Source of the DNA: Bacillota bacterium
Lineage (GTDB): Bacteria > Bacillota > Clostridia > Lachnospirales > Lachnospiraceae
Reading direction: 5' to 3'
Length of the DNA stretch: 19,746 nucleotides
Assembly (NCBI GenBank): GCA_023428655.1
Contig: JAEYXC010000220.1
Span: 1 to 19,746, forward strand
Shown here: in pieces, positions 13,130 through 19,746 of the stretch
How positions within the stretch are numbered: position 1 is the stretch's first letter
How the letters are laid out: each line of letters opens with the position of its first letter
Position numbers and translations under genes: made by a program
Notes under the pieces: generated by a model
The model's input: only the letters and a program-made list of their open reading frames with translations
Databases searched by the model: none
Told to the model about the DNA's origin: nothing

Positions 13130-13813
13130 ATGATAAAGAAGAATTTATTAAAAACGGTTATGTTAGGATTTTGTATGGCGGCACTTACCACTGCACCTGC
13201 ATATGCAATGCTTGCAGAGGAACCCGCTCCTTCCGTAACGGAAGATGCCTCCCCTGAAACAAAGGCATTGTATGCAAAGCAGGGAGAGTTTGATAAGATT
13301 TTATTTGAAACAAATTCAAAGGCCATTGAGGATCTTGGATTTATGGTAAACTATACTCAAGTAGTGGAGGATTATATTGAAATTGGTATTTCACCTTTTA
13401 GCGATGCAAATGCAGATTTTATTTATGAATTAGTTGGTAAGGATGGAGTAAAGGTAGTTGAATTTGACCAGTCCATTATCTATGCCGGTGGCATAGCTCA
13501 GGATTCAGCAGCGGACGATGCTGTTACTGATGCTGAAGTGATTATGGAAAAGGATGATAATTCAGAGACGACACCGGAGGAAGAAGAGCTTACCATCCAG
13601 ATTGAAAGTATTGATGCTGATGATGCAAACGAGGAAGAGAAGGTATATAAGAATACCTCTGCAGACGGTGAAGAAGTTCAGGTTGTATCCGCATCGGACG
13701 AGGCAGAAAATGATGAATCGGTAACACCGATGGTGGTATTAGCAATCGTTGGTGGTGCAGCCTTAATTGGTGGAGCGGTTGTCTTATCCAGCAAGAAAAA
13801 AGCAACCAAGTAA
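13130..13813 (+). CDS. Secreted, C-terminally membrane-anchored acidic protein, function unknown
   Basis: A 227-residue protein. An N-terminal signal peptide (MIKKNLLKTVMLGFCMAALT, cleavage likely after APAYA at about residue 26) is followed by a small conserved-looking domain (about 40-125, with FDKILFETNSKAIEDLGFMV), an acidic low-complexity stretch rich in Glu/Asp (about 125-195), a hydrophobic segment MVVLAIVGGAALIGGAVVLS (about 201-220) and a KKKATK tail. This is the topology of a sortase-type surface protein, but no LPxTG-like motif precedes the hydrophobic segment, so it is probably held by the membrane helix alone. The start at 13130 is chosen because GGAGG is 7 nt upstream; the ATG at 13124 is too close. 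No family was recognised. Confidence 0.8.
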   Translation: MIKKNLLKTVMLGFCMAALTTAPAYAMLAEEPAPSVTEDASPETKALYAKQGEFDKILFETNSKAIEDLGFMVNYTQVVEDYIEIGISPFSDANADFIYELVGKDGVKVVEFDQSIIYAGGIAQDSAADDAVTDAEVIMEKDDNSETTPEEEELTIQIESIDADDANEEEKVYKNTSADGEEVQVVSASDEAENDESVTPMVVLAIVGGAALIGGAVVLSSKKKATK

Positions 13814-13852
13814 TGTTAAAAAGTAATTGAATAGATATTGCTCCTACATTAG

Positions 13853-13885
13853 CAAGAGGTCCTGACAACTGGTTAGGACCTCTTG
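13853..13885 (+). terminator. Hairpin after the anchored protein gene
   Basis: CAAGAGGTCCT (13853-13863) and AGGACCTCTTG (13875-13885) are perfectly complementary, an 11-bp stem with an 11-nt loop. The following sequence TGTAT is a poor T-run, so it may be a factor-assisted terminator or part of a repeated element with the adjacent GC palindrome. Confidence 0.6.
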
Positions 13886-13892
13886 TGTATAG

Positions 13893-13909
13893 TGCGCCCG
13901 GCGGGCGCA
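13893..13909. repeat. GC-rich palindrome (TGCGCCC-GGC-GGGCGCA)
   Basis: TGCGCCC (13893-13899) and GGGCGCA (13903-13909) form a 7-bp stem with a 3-nt loop. Fifteen of the 17 bases are G or C, in sharp contrast to the AT-rich surroundings. It begins 7 bp after the preceding hairpin. It may be a dispersed repeat (REP-like) or a compact terminator arm; one copy only is clear in this window. Confidence 0.5.
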
Positions 13910-14010
13910 TGTTTCAAAAAATGGAAATGAGTTGAAATAAAGTTTAAATCTTCAATAATCGGGTAAATTATAGATAAATGATATGTATGGCTCGGAAAGA
14001 AGGACTTAGA

Positions 14011-14877
14011 ATGATAGTTAAGGAATTTGACAGCGCTGATTTATTCTTAACCGAATACGAAGCAGTATTATTGGAGAGAGAAGCAGCGGCACAATTGCTG
14101 CTAAGCTTTGCACGTCAAAGTAGGTCTGATTCTACTTCCGGAAAGGATATGTTTGGTGTTGTGGAGGAGAATAAGGCGATTCTCCTTTATGGAATGAATC
14201 AAGGTGGAGATCTGATGGTGTACACTGCAGAGAAAGAAGTGGAGGAGGAGGCAGCGAAGGTACTGGCAGATTATCTTGGAAACAGTCAAATTATTATAAG
14301 CGCATTAAATGCCAGACATGCCTTGTGTCAGAGTTTTCTGGAGCAATATAAGATTTATTTAAAGGGAACCTTTATCCGGAAGCAGGAGTCTGAGATCATG
14401 GAACTACGTCAGCTTAACGAAATCAAACCGGTAGCTGGAAGTCAGAGATTGGCCTTGGACGAGGATATAAAGCTAGTGGCAGACTGGATGATACAATATC
14501 AGATTGAAGCAATGATGGATGAGGCGGACTATGAAGACGCAATCCAACGGGCTACATGGTTGATTGAACACAAGGAGCTTTATCTTTATGAGGATGAAGA
14601 AGAATTCGTTGTCTCCATGGCAGCAGTTACCAGAAGATTAGTTCACGGCGTGGGAGTTACTTATGTATTCACTCCGGAGGAGCATCGAGGGAAAGGCTAT
14701 GCTGCTGCAAATGTCTATTATTTATGCAAGACACTCTTAGAGCAAGGCTTTGAATTTTGCACCCTGTATGTCGATAAGAAGAATCCCTTGTCGCAACGTG
14801 CTTACGAAAAGGTTGGCTTTCAGGTAATTGAAGATAATTATGAGTATAAGATAATACCGTCTCAGGAAGCTATTTAA
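14011..14877 (+). CDS. GNAT-family N-acetyltransferase (FR47-like)
   Basis: A 288-residue protein. The C-terminal GNAT core carries the acetyl-CoA loop TPEEHRGKGYAAANVYYL (about residues 217-234, Q/R-x-x-G-x-G/A pattern) and the motif-B strand LYVDKKNPLSQRAYEKVGF (about 250-268). The N-terminal ~130 residues resemble the regulatory or acceptor-binding half of FR47-like acetyltransferases. Substrate unknown. The start at 14011 is set by AGAAGGA about 7 nt upstream; the ATG at 13978 has no ribosome binding site. Monocistronic, ended by the terminator at 14891-14966. Confidence 0.88.
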   Translation: MIVKEFDSADLFLTEYEAVLLEREAAAQLLLSFARQSRSDSTSGKDMFGVVEENKAILLYGMNQGGDLMVYTAEKEVEEEAAKVLADYLGNSQIIISALNARHALCQSFLEQYKIYLKGTFIRKQESEIMELRQLNEIKPVAGSQRLALDEDIKLVADWMIQYQIEAMMDEADYEDAIQRATWLIEHKELYLYEDEEEFVVSMAAVTRRLVHGVGVTYVFTPEEHRGKGYAAANVYYLCKTLLEQGFEFCTLYVDKKNPLSQRAYEKVGFQVIEDNYEYKIIPSQEAI

Positions 14878-14890
14878 GATTTTATATTTG

Positions 14891-14966
14891 GGCTCCTGTT
14901 TTCTGTTTTTCAAAGCGTGGGTAGAATACACGCTCACGCAAAAAGTAGGAAACAAGTGCCTTTTTT
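14891..14966 (+). terminator. Terminator after the FR47-like gene
   Basis: GGCTCCTGTTTTC (14891-14903) pairs with GGAAACAAGTGCC (14948-14960) apart from a small internal loop. An inner GCGTG/CACGC hairpin nests within it, and six T's follow (14961-14966). Confidence 0.7.
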
Positions 14967-14967
14967 A

Positions 14968-14996
14968 TTGCAATTATTTTAAGTGACGATTAAAAT
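14968..14996 (+). promoter_or_regulatory. Candidate sigma-A promoter for the oxidoreductase gene
   Basis: TTGCAA (14968-14973), a 17-bp spacer and TAAAAT (14991-14996) directly follow the preceding terminator. The start near 15003 would give a leader of about 95 nt before the oxidoreductase ATG. Confidence 0.5.
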
Positions 14997-15096
14997 AGAA
15001 TATAGTGGAAAGAGTATAAGTTCGGACACGAAAGGAAATAGATCGTATTTAAATTATCGTATTCACACAACGTAAAAGATGAAAGGGGAATGAGTT

Positions 15097-16083
15097 ATGA
15101 GAATAGTAAAGTGGGGAATAATTGGTGCGGGTAATATTGCTGTAAAATTTGCGACAGCCTTGAATTCGTTGGACCATACGGAGATTACTGCGATTGCATC
15201 CAGGGACATGACAAAAGCGCAAAACTTTGCAGACCGTTTTCATATCAAGAAGGCTTATGGTAGTTATGAGGAGCTAGTAGATGATCCGGAGATCGATGTA
15301 ATTTATATAGCCACACCACATACAGAGCATCGAAATCATACAAAGCTGTGTATTGAGGCCGGTAAAGCAGTTTTATGCGAGAAGCCCTTTGCCCTAAATG
15401 AGATTGAAGCAAGGGATATGTTTGAAGCAGCACAGAATAAAAATGTGTTTTTGATGGAAGCGATGTGGACAAAATTCCTACCGGTCACAAAGATCGTAAA
15501 GCAATGGATCAGTAATAAAATCATCGGTGAGATAAAATATATTAATATTTCCTTTGGTTTCCGTGCAGAGTTTGATCCGAACAGTCGTCTCTATGATCCC
15601 AAGCTGGGAGGCGGTGCACTCCTTGATGTCGGGGTTTATCCGATTTCCTATGTCATTCATCTTATGGGAAGGCTGCCGGACAAGATTCGCAGTAATGCAT
15701 ATATTGGGAAGAGTAAGGTGGATGAAATGAATGTCATCACCTTTCAATACAATGAGGGAATGATGGCCAACATTAGTTCCGCAATCAGTGCTGCAACAGG
15801 AGATGAAGCGGTCATCATCGGTGAAAAGGGACGGATTGTGGTCCCGAATTTTTGGACAGCAGAAAGTGCAGAGGTTTACGACGAAACGGGTAAGCTGATT
15901 GATTCCTTCTTCCATCCTTTTACCTCAAACGGCTATGTCTATGAAGCAGAGGAAGTGAATCGCTGTATTTTGGAGGATAAGAAACAGAGTGATGTCATTC
16001 CTCACAACGATACTCTTGACATCATGAGACTTCTTGATGACCTACGGGCTGATTGGGGCTTGGTATATCCGTCAGAAGTATAA
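15097..16083 (+). CDS. Gfo/Idh/MocA-family NAD(P)-dependent oxidoreductase
   Basis: A 328-residue cytosolic enzyme. The N-terminal Rossmann fold has the nucleotide motif GIIGAGNIA (residues 7-15), and the family signature CEKPFALN (about 93-100, with the conserved Lys) follows the ATPHTEH segment. The C-terminal alpha/beta domain contains GGGALLDVGVYPISY (about 173-187), matching the G-G-x-L-x-D-x-G-x-H/Y motif. The Tyr at the usual His position suggests the dihydrodiol/xylose dehydrogenase-like branch rather than classical inositol dehydrogenases. The sugar or polyol substrate cannot be assigned. An AAAGGGG site precedes the ATG. It is followed after 25 nt by the coiled-coil/TM gene, likely the same transcript. 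Confidence 0.93.
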   Translation: MRIVKWGIIGAGNIAVKFATALNSLDHTEITAIASRDMTKAQNFADRFHIKKAYGSYEELVDDPEIDVIYIATPHTEHRNHTKLCIEAGKAVLCEKPFALNEIEARDMFEAAQNKNVFLMEAMWTKFLPVTKIVKQWISNKIIGEIKYINISFGFRAEFDPNSRLYDPKLGGGALLDVGVYPISYVIHLMGRLPDKIRSNAYIGKSKVDEMNVITFQYNEGMMANISSAISAATGDEAVIIGEKGRIVVPNFWTAESAEVYDETGKLIDSFFHPFTSNGYVYEAEEVNRCILEDKKQSDVIPHNDTLDIMRLLDDLRADWGLVYPSEV

Positions 16084-16108
16084 CTAGCGAAGGAGGAAAC
16101 AGGTAAGT

Positions 16109-16663
16109 ATGAAGGAGCAAGAATATAAAGTAGCCGGATATATCTTTCCCGATGCTCATAGCTACAAGGAAGCAAAACGCGAAGAAGAGACGGTGGAATA
16201 TATTAAGGCGAATACCGATTTAAATGATTTAAACAAGGCATTAAAGCTATATCATAAATTAGTAGAAAGAAAAACCTTGAAAACAGTCGTGGGCTTTTCC
16301 TTTCTGAATGATTTGCGTAATCGTATTTTAGCGGCTGGAATTGTGATGAAGGAAAATCTTCCGGATATCCGAGTTGAGAAGCCGGAGAAGGCACCGAGAG
16401 TTTTTGATAATGTACTTGAGAAAGAACAGGAGGCCAGACATCTTGCCCTAATCGAAGACTATAGGGTTAAGCTGCGTAATAGCAGGATTATTAGCATCTT
16501 TCTTACGGTAATCATAATTATTATGATAGTAATGGCGATATTTCGAGATCGAAGTATGTATACTATTTATGAGAACCAGTTCATCGATAAATACATTAGC
16601 TGGCAGACGGATTTGGAGAATAGGGAAAAGGCTCTGGAGGAAAGAGAGAAGGCTCTTAATTAA
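16109..16663 (+). CDS. Conserved-looking single-pass membrane protein with coiled-coil ends
   Basis: A 184-residue protein of unknown function. It begins MKEQEYKVAGYIFPDAHSYK, has a helical Lys/Glu-rich cytosolic part (about 1-128), one membrane segment IISIFLTVIIIIMIVMAIF (about 126-144) and a C-terminal helix ending in the heptad-like ENREKALEEREKALN. It has no signal peptide, so the N-terminal part is probably cytoplasmic and the tail outside. The AAGGAGG site is 12 nt before ATG, longer than usual. It sits between the oxidoreductase gene and the two-component operon with no terminator visible before it. No family was recognised. Confidence 0.8.
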   Translation: MKEQEYKVAGYIFPDAHSYKEAKREEETVEYIKANTDLNDLNKALKLYHKLVERKTLKTVVGFSFLNDLRNRILAAGIVMKENLPDIRVEKPEKAPRVFDNVLEKEQEARHLALIEDYRVKLRNSRIISIFLTVIIIIMIVMAIFRDRSMYTIYENQFIDKYISWQTDLENREKALEEREKALN

Positions 16664-16680
16664 ATTGGATTAACCCATCG

Positions 16681-16717
16681 ACAATTTCACAATTTCTTCA
16701 TAGTTCCATGATAATAT
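16681..16717 (+). promoter_or_regulatory. Direct repeat and promoter region of the two-component operon
   Basis: Two exact adjacent copies of ACAATTTC (16681-16688 and 16689-16696) are followed by TTCATAGTTCC and a TAATAT -10-like hexamer (16712-16717). The -35 is poor. Short direct repeats over the -35 are the usual binding arrangement for OmpR/PhoB-type regulators, so autoregulation by the adjacent response regulator is plausible (inference). Confidence 0.4.
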
Positions 16718-16745
16718 TAAGAAAATCTAATATTGGAGGTGCCAA

Positions 16746-17423
16746 ATGGAAAAGCTTAAGATTTTAGTTGTGGATGATGAAAGTAGAATGAGAAAGCTTG
16801 TAAAAGACTTTTTGGTGCGCAAGAACTTTGATGTGATGGAAGCGGAAAATGGTGAACAGGCAATCGATCTGTTTTTTGCTAAGAAGGATATTGCTTTAAT
16901 TATTTTAGATGTAATGATGCCTAAGCTGGATGGCTGGCAGGTTTGCCGTGAGATCCGACAGTATTCCAAGGTGCCGATTATAATGCTGACTGCAAAAGGT
17001 GATGAGAAGGATGAGCTGCTTGGATTTGAGCTGGGTGTGGATGAATATATATCAAAGCCCTTTAGTCCCAAAATTCTAGTTGCCCGTGTGGAGGCGGTTC
17101 TTCGAAGGACTGCAAATGTAGAGGAAGAAAGCATTGAAGTCGGAGGAATTTTATTAGATAAGTCGGCACATCAGGTGAAGATTGACGGTCAGGAAATCGA
17201 TTTGAGCTTTAAAGAATTTGAATTACTTACCTACTTTGTTACCAATCAGGGAGTCGCACTTTCCAGAGAAAAGATATTGAACAATGTATGGAATTACGAT
17301 TATTTTGGAGATGCCAGAACCATCGATACCCATGTTAAGAAATTACGGAGTAAGATGGGGCCGAAGGGAGATTATATTAAAACAATCTGGGGTCTTGGTT
17401 ATAAGTTTGAGGTGGATTCATGA
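16746..17423 (+). CDS. OmpR/PhoB-family response regulator
   Basis: A 225-residue two-domain regulator. Receiver domain: acidic pair D10/D11, phospho-acceptor D55 in LIILDVMMP, T82 and K104 (SKPF), all key residues intact. C-terminal winged-helix DNA-binding domain (about 128-222) with FKEFELLTYFVTNQGVALSR and the recognition-helix region RTIDTHVKKLRSKMG. A GGAGG site precedes ATG. Its stop overlaps the kinase start (ATGA, 4 nt), so regulator and kinase are translationally coupled partners. Target genes are not evident; the lipoprotein downstream and cell envelope genes are possible. Confidence 0.96.
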   Translation: MEKLKILVVDDESRMRKLVKDFLVRKNFDVMEAENGEQAIDLFFAKKDIALIILDVMMPKLDGWQVCREIRQYSKVPIIMLTAKGDEKDELLGFELGVDEYISKPFSPKILVARVEAVLRRTANVEEESIEVGGILLDKSAHQVKIDGQEIDLSFKEFELLTYFVTNQGVALSREKILNNVWNYDYFGDARTIDTHVKKLRSKMGPKGDYIKTIWGLGYKFEVDS

Positions 17424-18985
17424 AGAATTCCATCCGTTTTAAGATAACATTCACCCTGACGATTATGATCGTATTAACGATTTTTGTTACCTGGTTTATT
17501 AATCGTACCTTTTTATCCGATTATTATGTTTATACAAAAATCAAGAATTTGGATACAGCATACCAGGAAATTAAATCGATTTATAACAAGAGTGAGGATG
17601 ATGAAAATTTATCAGAAGCTGATACCATAAGCATGGAGCAATTAGCCTCCAAGTATTCGGTTGACATTTATGTAATCAACTCTCTCCGGGGGTTTATCTA
17701 TCCTACGAGCATAGGAGAAAGAGAATATATTCAGATGCTTGCGATGCAGGCAGAATATCTCGCAAGATACCTCAACCCAGCCGTTACAAACCGGAAAATT
17801 ATAAAGCAGACTAATAATTACCGAATTATTCGGCTCTATGATAAACAAAAGGAAGCCAACTATATTGATATGGTTGGATTATATAGAACCTCATTTCCTG
17901 AATTAGCAGGACAATCCGATTCCGGTATCAATGAGTATGAGAGTGAGGATTCAGAGGATTTCAGCATTATATTACTTCGCTCCAATTTTGAGAGCATTGA
18001 AGAGGGAGTCGCAATTGCGAATGATTTTCTGGCTTATATCGGTGTACTTGCAGTTGTCATAGGCTCCATTGCTATGTTGATTATCAGTAAGAGATTCACA
18101 AGACCAATCTTAGAATTATCCGGTATTGCCAAGAGGATCTCGGATCTAGACTTTGAGGTGAAATATAAGGTTGAGACCAAGGATGAAATTGGAGAGTTAG
18201 GCAAGAGTATTAATAGCTTATCGGATAAGCTGGAATCTACCATTACGGAGCTAAAGCAAGCAAATAACGAATTGCTGACGGATATTCAGAAGAAGACAGA
18301 GATTGATGAGATGCGTAAGGAATTTCTTTCAAATGTTTCTCATGAATTAAAAACACCGATTTCATTGATTCAAGGTTATGCAGAGGGACTTAAGGAGAAT
18401 ATCAACGAGGATCCGGAAAGCCGAGATTTCTACTGTGAAGTTATTATCGATGAAGCAGACAAGATGAATACAATGGTTAAGAAGCTACTGAATCTAAATG
18501 AAATAGAATTTGGTAACAATCAGATTAATTTTGTCCGCTTTGATATAGTTACTCTGATCCGCTCGGTTTTAAGTGCTTCTGAAATACTCTTCCGACAGAA
18601 GGAAGTCATACTTCATTTTGACCAATCCGAACCGGTATATGTATGGGCGGATGAATATATGGTGGAGCAGGTAGTAACCAATTATATCAATAATGCGCTA
18701 AATCATGTAAGTGGTCAGAAAATCATAGAAATAAAGCTCATCCCAAGAGATGGAAAAGTACGCATTGCGATTTTTAATACCGGGGATAATATCCCGGAAG
18801 AAGATCTGGATAAAATATGGATAAAATTCTATAAAGTAGATAAAGCTCGTACAAGGGAATACGGGGGTAACGGAATTGGGTTATCCATTGTAAAAGCTAT
18901 CATGAATTCGTTGAATCAGGAGTTCGGTGTGATCAATCGTCCGGTGGGTGTAGAATTCTGGTTTGAACTTGATACGAAATCTTAA
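17420..18985 (+). CDS. Sensor histidine kinase, HAMP-HisKA-HATPase
   Basis: A 521-residue membrane kinase. TM1 at about residues 8-28; an extracytoplasmic sensor region of about 175 residues (30-205); TM2 at about 207-228; HAMP (about 228-282); HisKA with phospho-acceptor H308 in SNVSHELKTPISLIQGYAEG; then HATPase_c with N-box NYINNALNHV (about 419-428), G1 IFNTGDNIP and G2 GGNGIGLSIVK. All catalytic boxes are complete. It overlaps the response regulator by 4 nt. The sensor region has no recognisable PAS or CHASE signature, so the signal is unknown. A hairpin with weak T-run follows. Confidence 0.96.
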   Translation: MKNSIRFKITFTLTIMIVLTIFVTWFINRTFLSDYYVYTKIKNLDTAYQEIKSIYNKSEDDENLSEADTISMEQLASKYSVDIYVINSLRGFIYPTSIGEREYIQMLAMQAEYLARYLNPAVTNRKIIKQTNNYRIIRLYDKQKEANYIDMVGLYRTSFPELAGQSDSGINEYESEDSEDFSIILLRSNFESIEEGVAIANDFLAYIGVLAVVIGSIAMLIISKRFTRPILELSGIAKRISDLDFEVKYKVETKDEIGELGKSINSLSDKLESTITELKQANNELLTDIQKKTEIDEMRKEFLSNVSHELKTPISLIQGYAEGLKENINEDPESRDFYCEVIIDEADKMNTMVKKLLNLNEIEFGNNQINFVRFDIVTLIRSVLSASEILFRQKEVILHFDQSEPVYVWADEYMVEQVVTNYINNALNHVSGQKIIEIKLIPRDGKVRIAIFNTGDNIPEEDLDKIWIKFYKVDKARTREYGGNGIGLSIVKAIMNSLNQEFGVINRPVGVEFWFELDTKS

Positions 18986-18994
18986 ATTATGAAC

Positions 18995-19044
18995 GAACAA
19001 CGGCTTCCTTCCAATAACATAGGTAGGGCCGTTGTTCTTCGTTT
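18995..19044 (+). terminator. Hairpin after the sensor kinase gene
   Basis: GAACAACGGC (18995-19004) pairs exactly with GCCGTTGTTC (19028-19037) around a 23-nt loop, followed by TTCGTTT. It lies about 10 nt after the stop codon. The T-run is interrupted, but position and stem length support termination. Confidence 0.7.
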
Positions 19045-19085
19045 GATGGTAGCTGTGATTCACCCGATATTTACATGAAATTATG

Positions 19086-19114
19086 TTGCTGAAATCACAA
19101 AAAAGTGATAATAT
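19086..19114 (+). promoter_or_regulatory. Candidate sigma-A promoter for the lipoprotein gene
   Basis: TTGCTG (19086-19091), a 17-bp spacer and TAATAT (19109-19114) follow the kinase terminator. The lipoprotein would have a leader of about 58 nt. This suggests the lipoprotein is its own transcription unit, not part of the two-component operon. Confidence 0.5.
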
Positions 19115-19178
19115 GTAATTTGTACCACCCTGTAAACAAAAGCGAATATTATGTTACAAATGACTGGGGGAATAAACA

Positions 19179-19746
19179 ATGAGACCGTATATACTAATTG
19201 TTGTCCTATTATTAATGGCAACTTTAACAGGATGCATACAAAAATATGAGTATACAAATGAACAAACAGATGCTGCGGCAGAGTATATCGCAGGCTTGAT
19301 GTTAAAGAATGATAAGGAATATAAGGCAAGCCTTTTACCGATGGAAGGTCTAATCGTGAAGAATGAGACACCCACAACAGAGGTTATTACACCAGCACCG
19401 GTTGGTTCAACGAATACGGAGTCTGGCCAAGCCGATAATCAACCAACTCCCACTGTTACACCGCTGGATTATACTTTGACGGAGGTGATCGGAGAGAAGG
19501 GCTTTGAGTTAGAGTATAAGGATTTTATTATTACAGAGGGGTATCCTGAGGATGCATCAAACGCTTATTTTTCAATTACACCAAGAGACGGTTATCAGCT
19601 GATTGTACTGAATTTTAATCTAAAGAATACCCTGAACAAGGATAATCGATTGAATTTGACAAAAGCAGAGATTGAATATCAACTGGATGTAAATCTGGGG
19701 ACGATATACGTACCTCCTTTTGCCTTATTAGAGAACAACCTAAAGC
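19179..19746 (+). CDS. Lipoprotein, 3' end cut by the window
   Basis: An open frame of 189 codons running off the window end. It begins MRPYILIVVLLLMATLTGC, a lipoprotein signal peptide with lipobox LTGC and the acylated Cys at residue 19. After the Cys comes a helical region (about 25-60), a Thr/Pro-rich linker (about 68-101, including QPTPTVTP) and then a beta-rich segment with YQLIVLNFNLKN (about 152-163), resembling DUF4352-type immunoglobulin-like lipoprotein domains (tentative). GGGGG about 9 nt upstream of ATG serves as ribosome binding site. It lies downstream of the sensor kinase with its own promoter, so any functional link to that sensor is only positional. Confidence 0.85.
   Translation, partial: MRPYILIVVLLLMATLTGCIQKYEYTNEQTDAAAEYIAGLMLKNDKEYKASLLPMEGLIVKNETPTTEVITPAPVGSTNTESGQADNQPTPTVTPLDYTLTEVIGEKGFELEYKDFIITEGYPEDASNAYFSITPRDGYQLIVLNFNLKNTLNKDNRLNLTKAEIEYQLDVNLGTIYVPPFALLENNLK

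Overview
The window looks like a chromosomal segment of a Gram-positive anaerobic clostridium, most probably a Lachnospiraceae member (inference). It is AT-rich, has strong AGGAGG-type ribosome binding sites, many U-tailed hairpin terminators, and a gene set typical of that group: DUF4317, DUF2935, YitT, a rubrerythrin, a long TspO-like membrane protein, a CAP-domain protein with a KPTPTT linker, and an OmpR-type two-component pair. No insertion sequence, phage gene, tRNA, rRNA or CRISPR array was recognised. It reads as core or housekeeping chromosome rather than a mobile island.

Layout. 1-3000: a DUF4317 gene, a convergent short MGMT-family alkyltransferase, and a two-gene split chromate-type (CHR) transporter. 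3000-5730: a long leader, a secreted CAP (SCP/PR-1) protein with a strong terminator, and an M15 D,D-carboxypeptidase-like gene whose promoter is bracketed by a perfect 10-bp inverted repeat. 5730-8230: a rubrerythrin on the minus strand, a TspO-like membrane protein, and an Fpg/Nei-like protein whose catalytic Pro2 is replaced by Ile. 8230-10000: a minus-strand pair, yitT-like (TTG start) then DUF2935 (GTG start). 10040-10412: an intergenic block with a divergent promoter, an apparent structured non-coding RNA of about 200 nt, and two terminators. 10474-12712: an operon of a 50-residue basic ORF, rsgA (ribosome biogenesis GTPase) and a GNAT acetyltransferase. 13100-14970: a membrane-anchored acidic protein, a GC-only palindrome, and another GNAT. 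15097-16663: a Gfo/Idh/MocA oxidoreductase and a coiled-coil/TM protein. 16746-19746: an OmpR-family response regulator and histidine kinase overlapping by 4 nt, then a lipoprotein gene cut by the window edge.

How the genes relate. Most are independent one- to three-gene units separated by terminators. Themes are stress and repair (alkyltransferase, Fpg-like protein, rubrerythrin, DUF2935), envelope (CAP protein, M15 peptidase, anchored protein, lipoprotein, sensor kinase) and translation (rsgA). The least explained element is the RNA at about 10140-10347. It has its own good sigma-A promoter (-35 TTGCAT, 17 bp, -10 TATAAT), a three-way-junction fold with a symmetric GGAA/GGAA internal loop, a possible pseudoknot and its own terminator. 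I could not assign it to a named RNA family.
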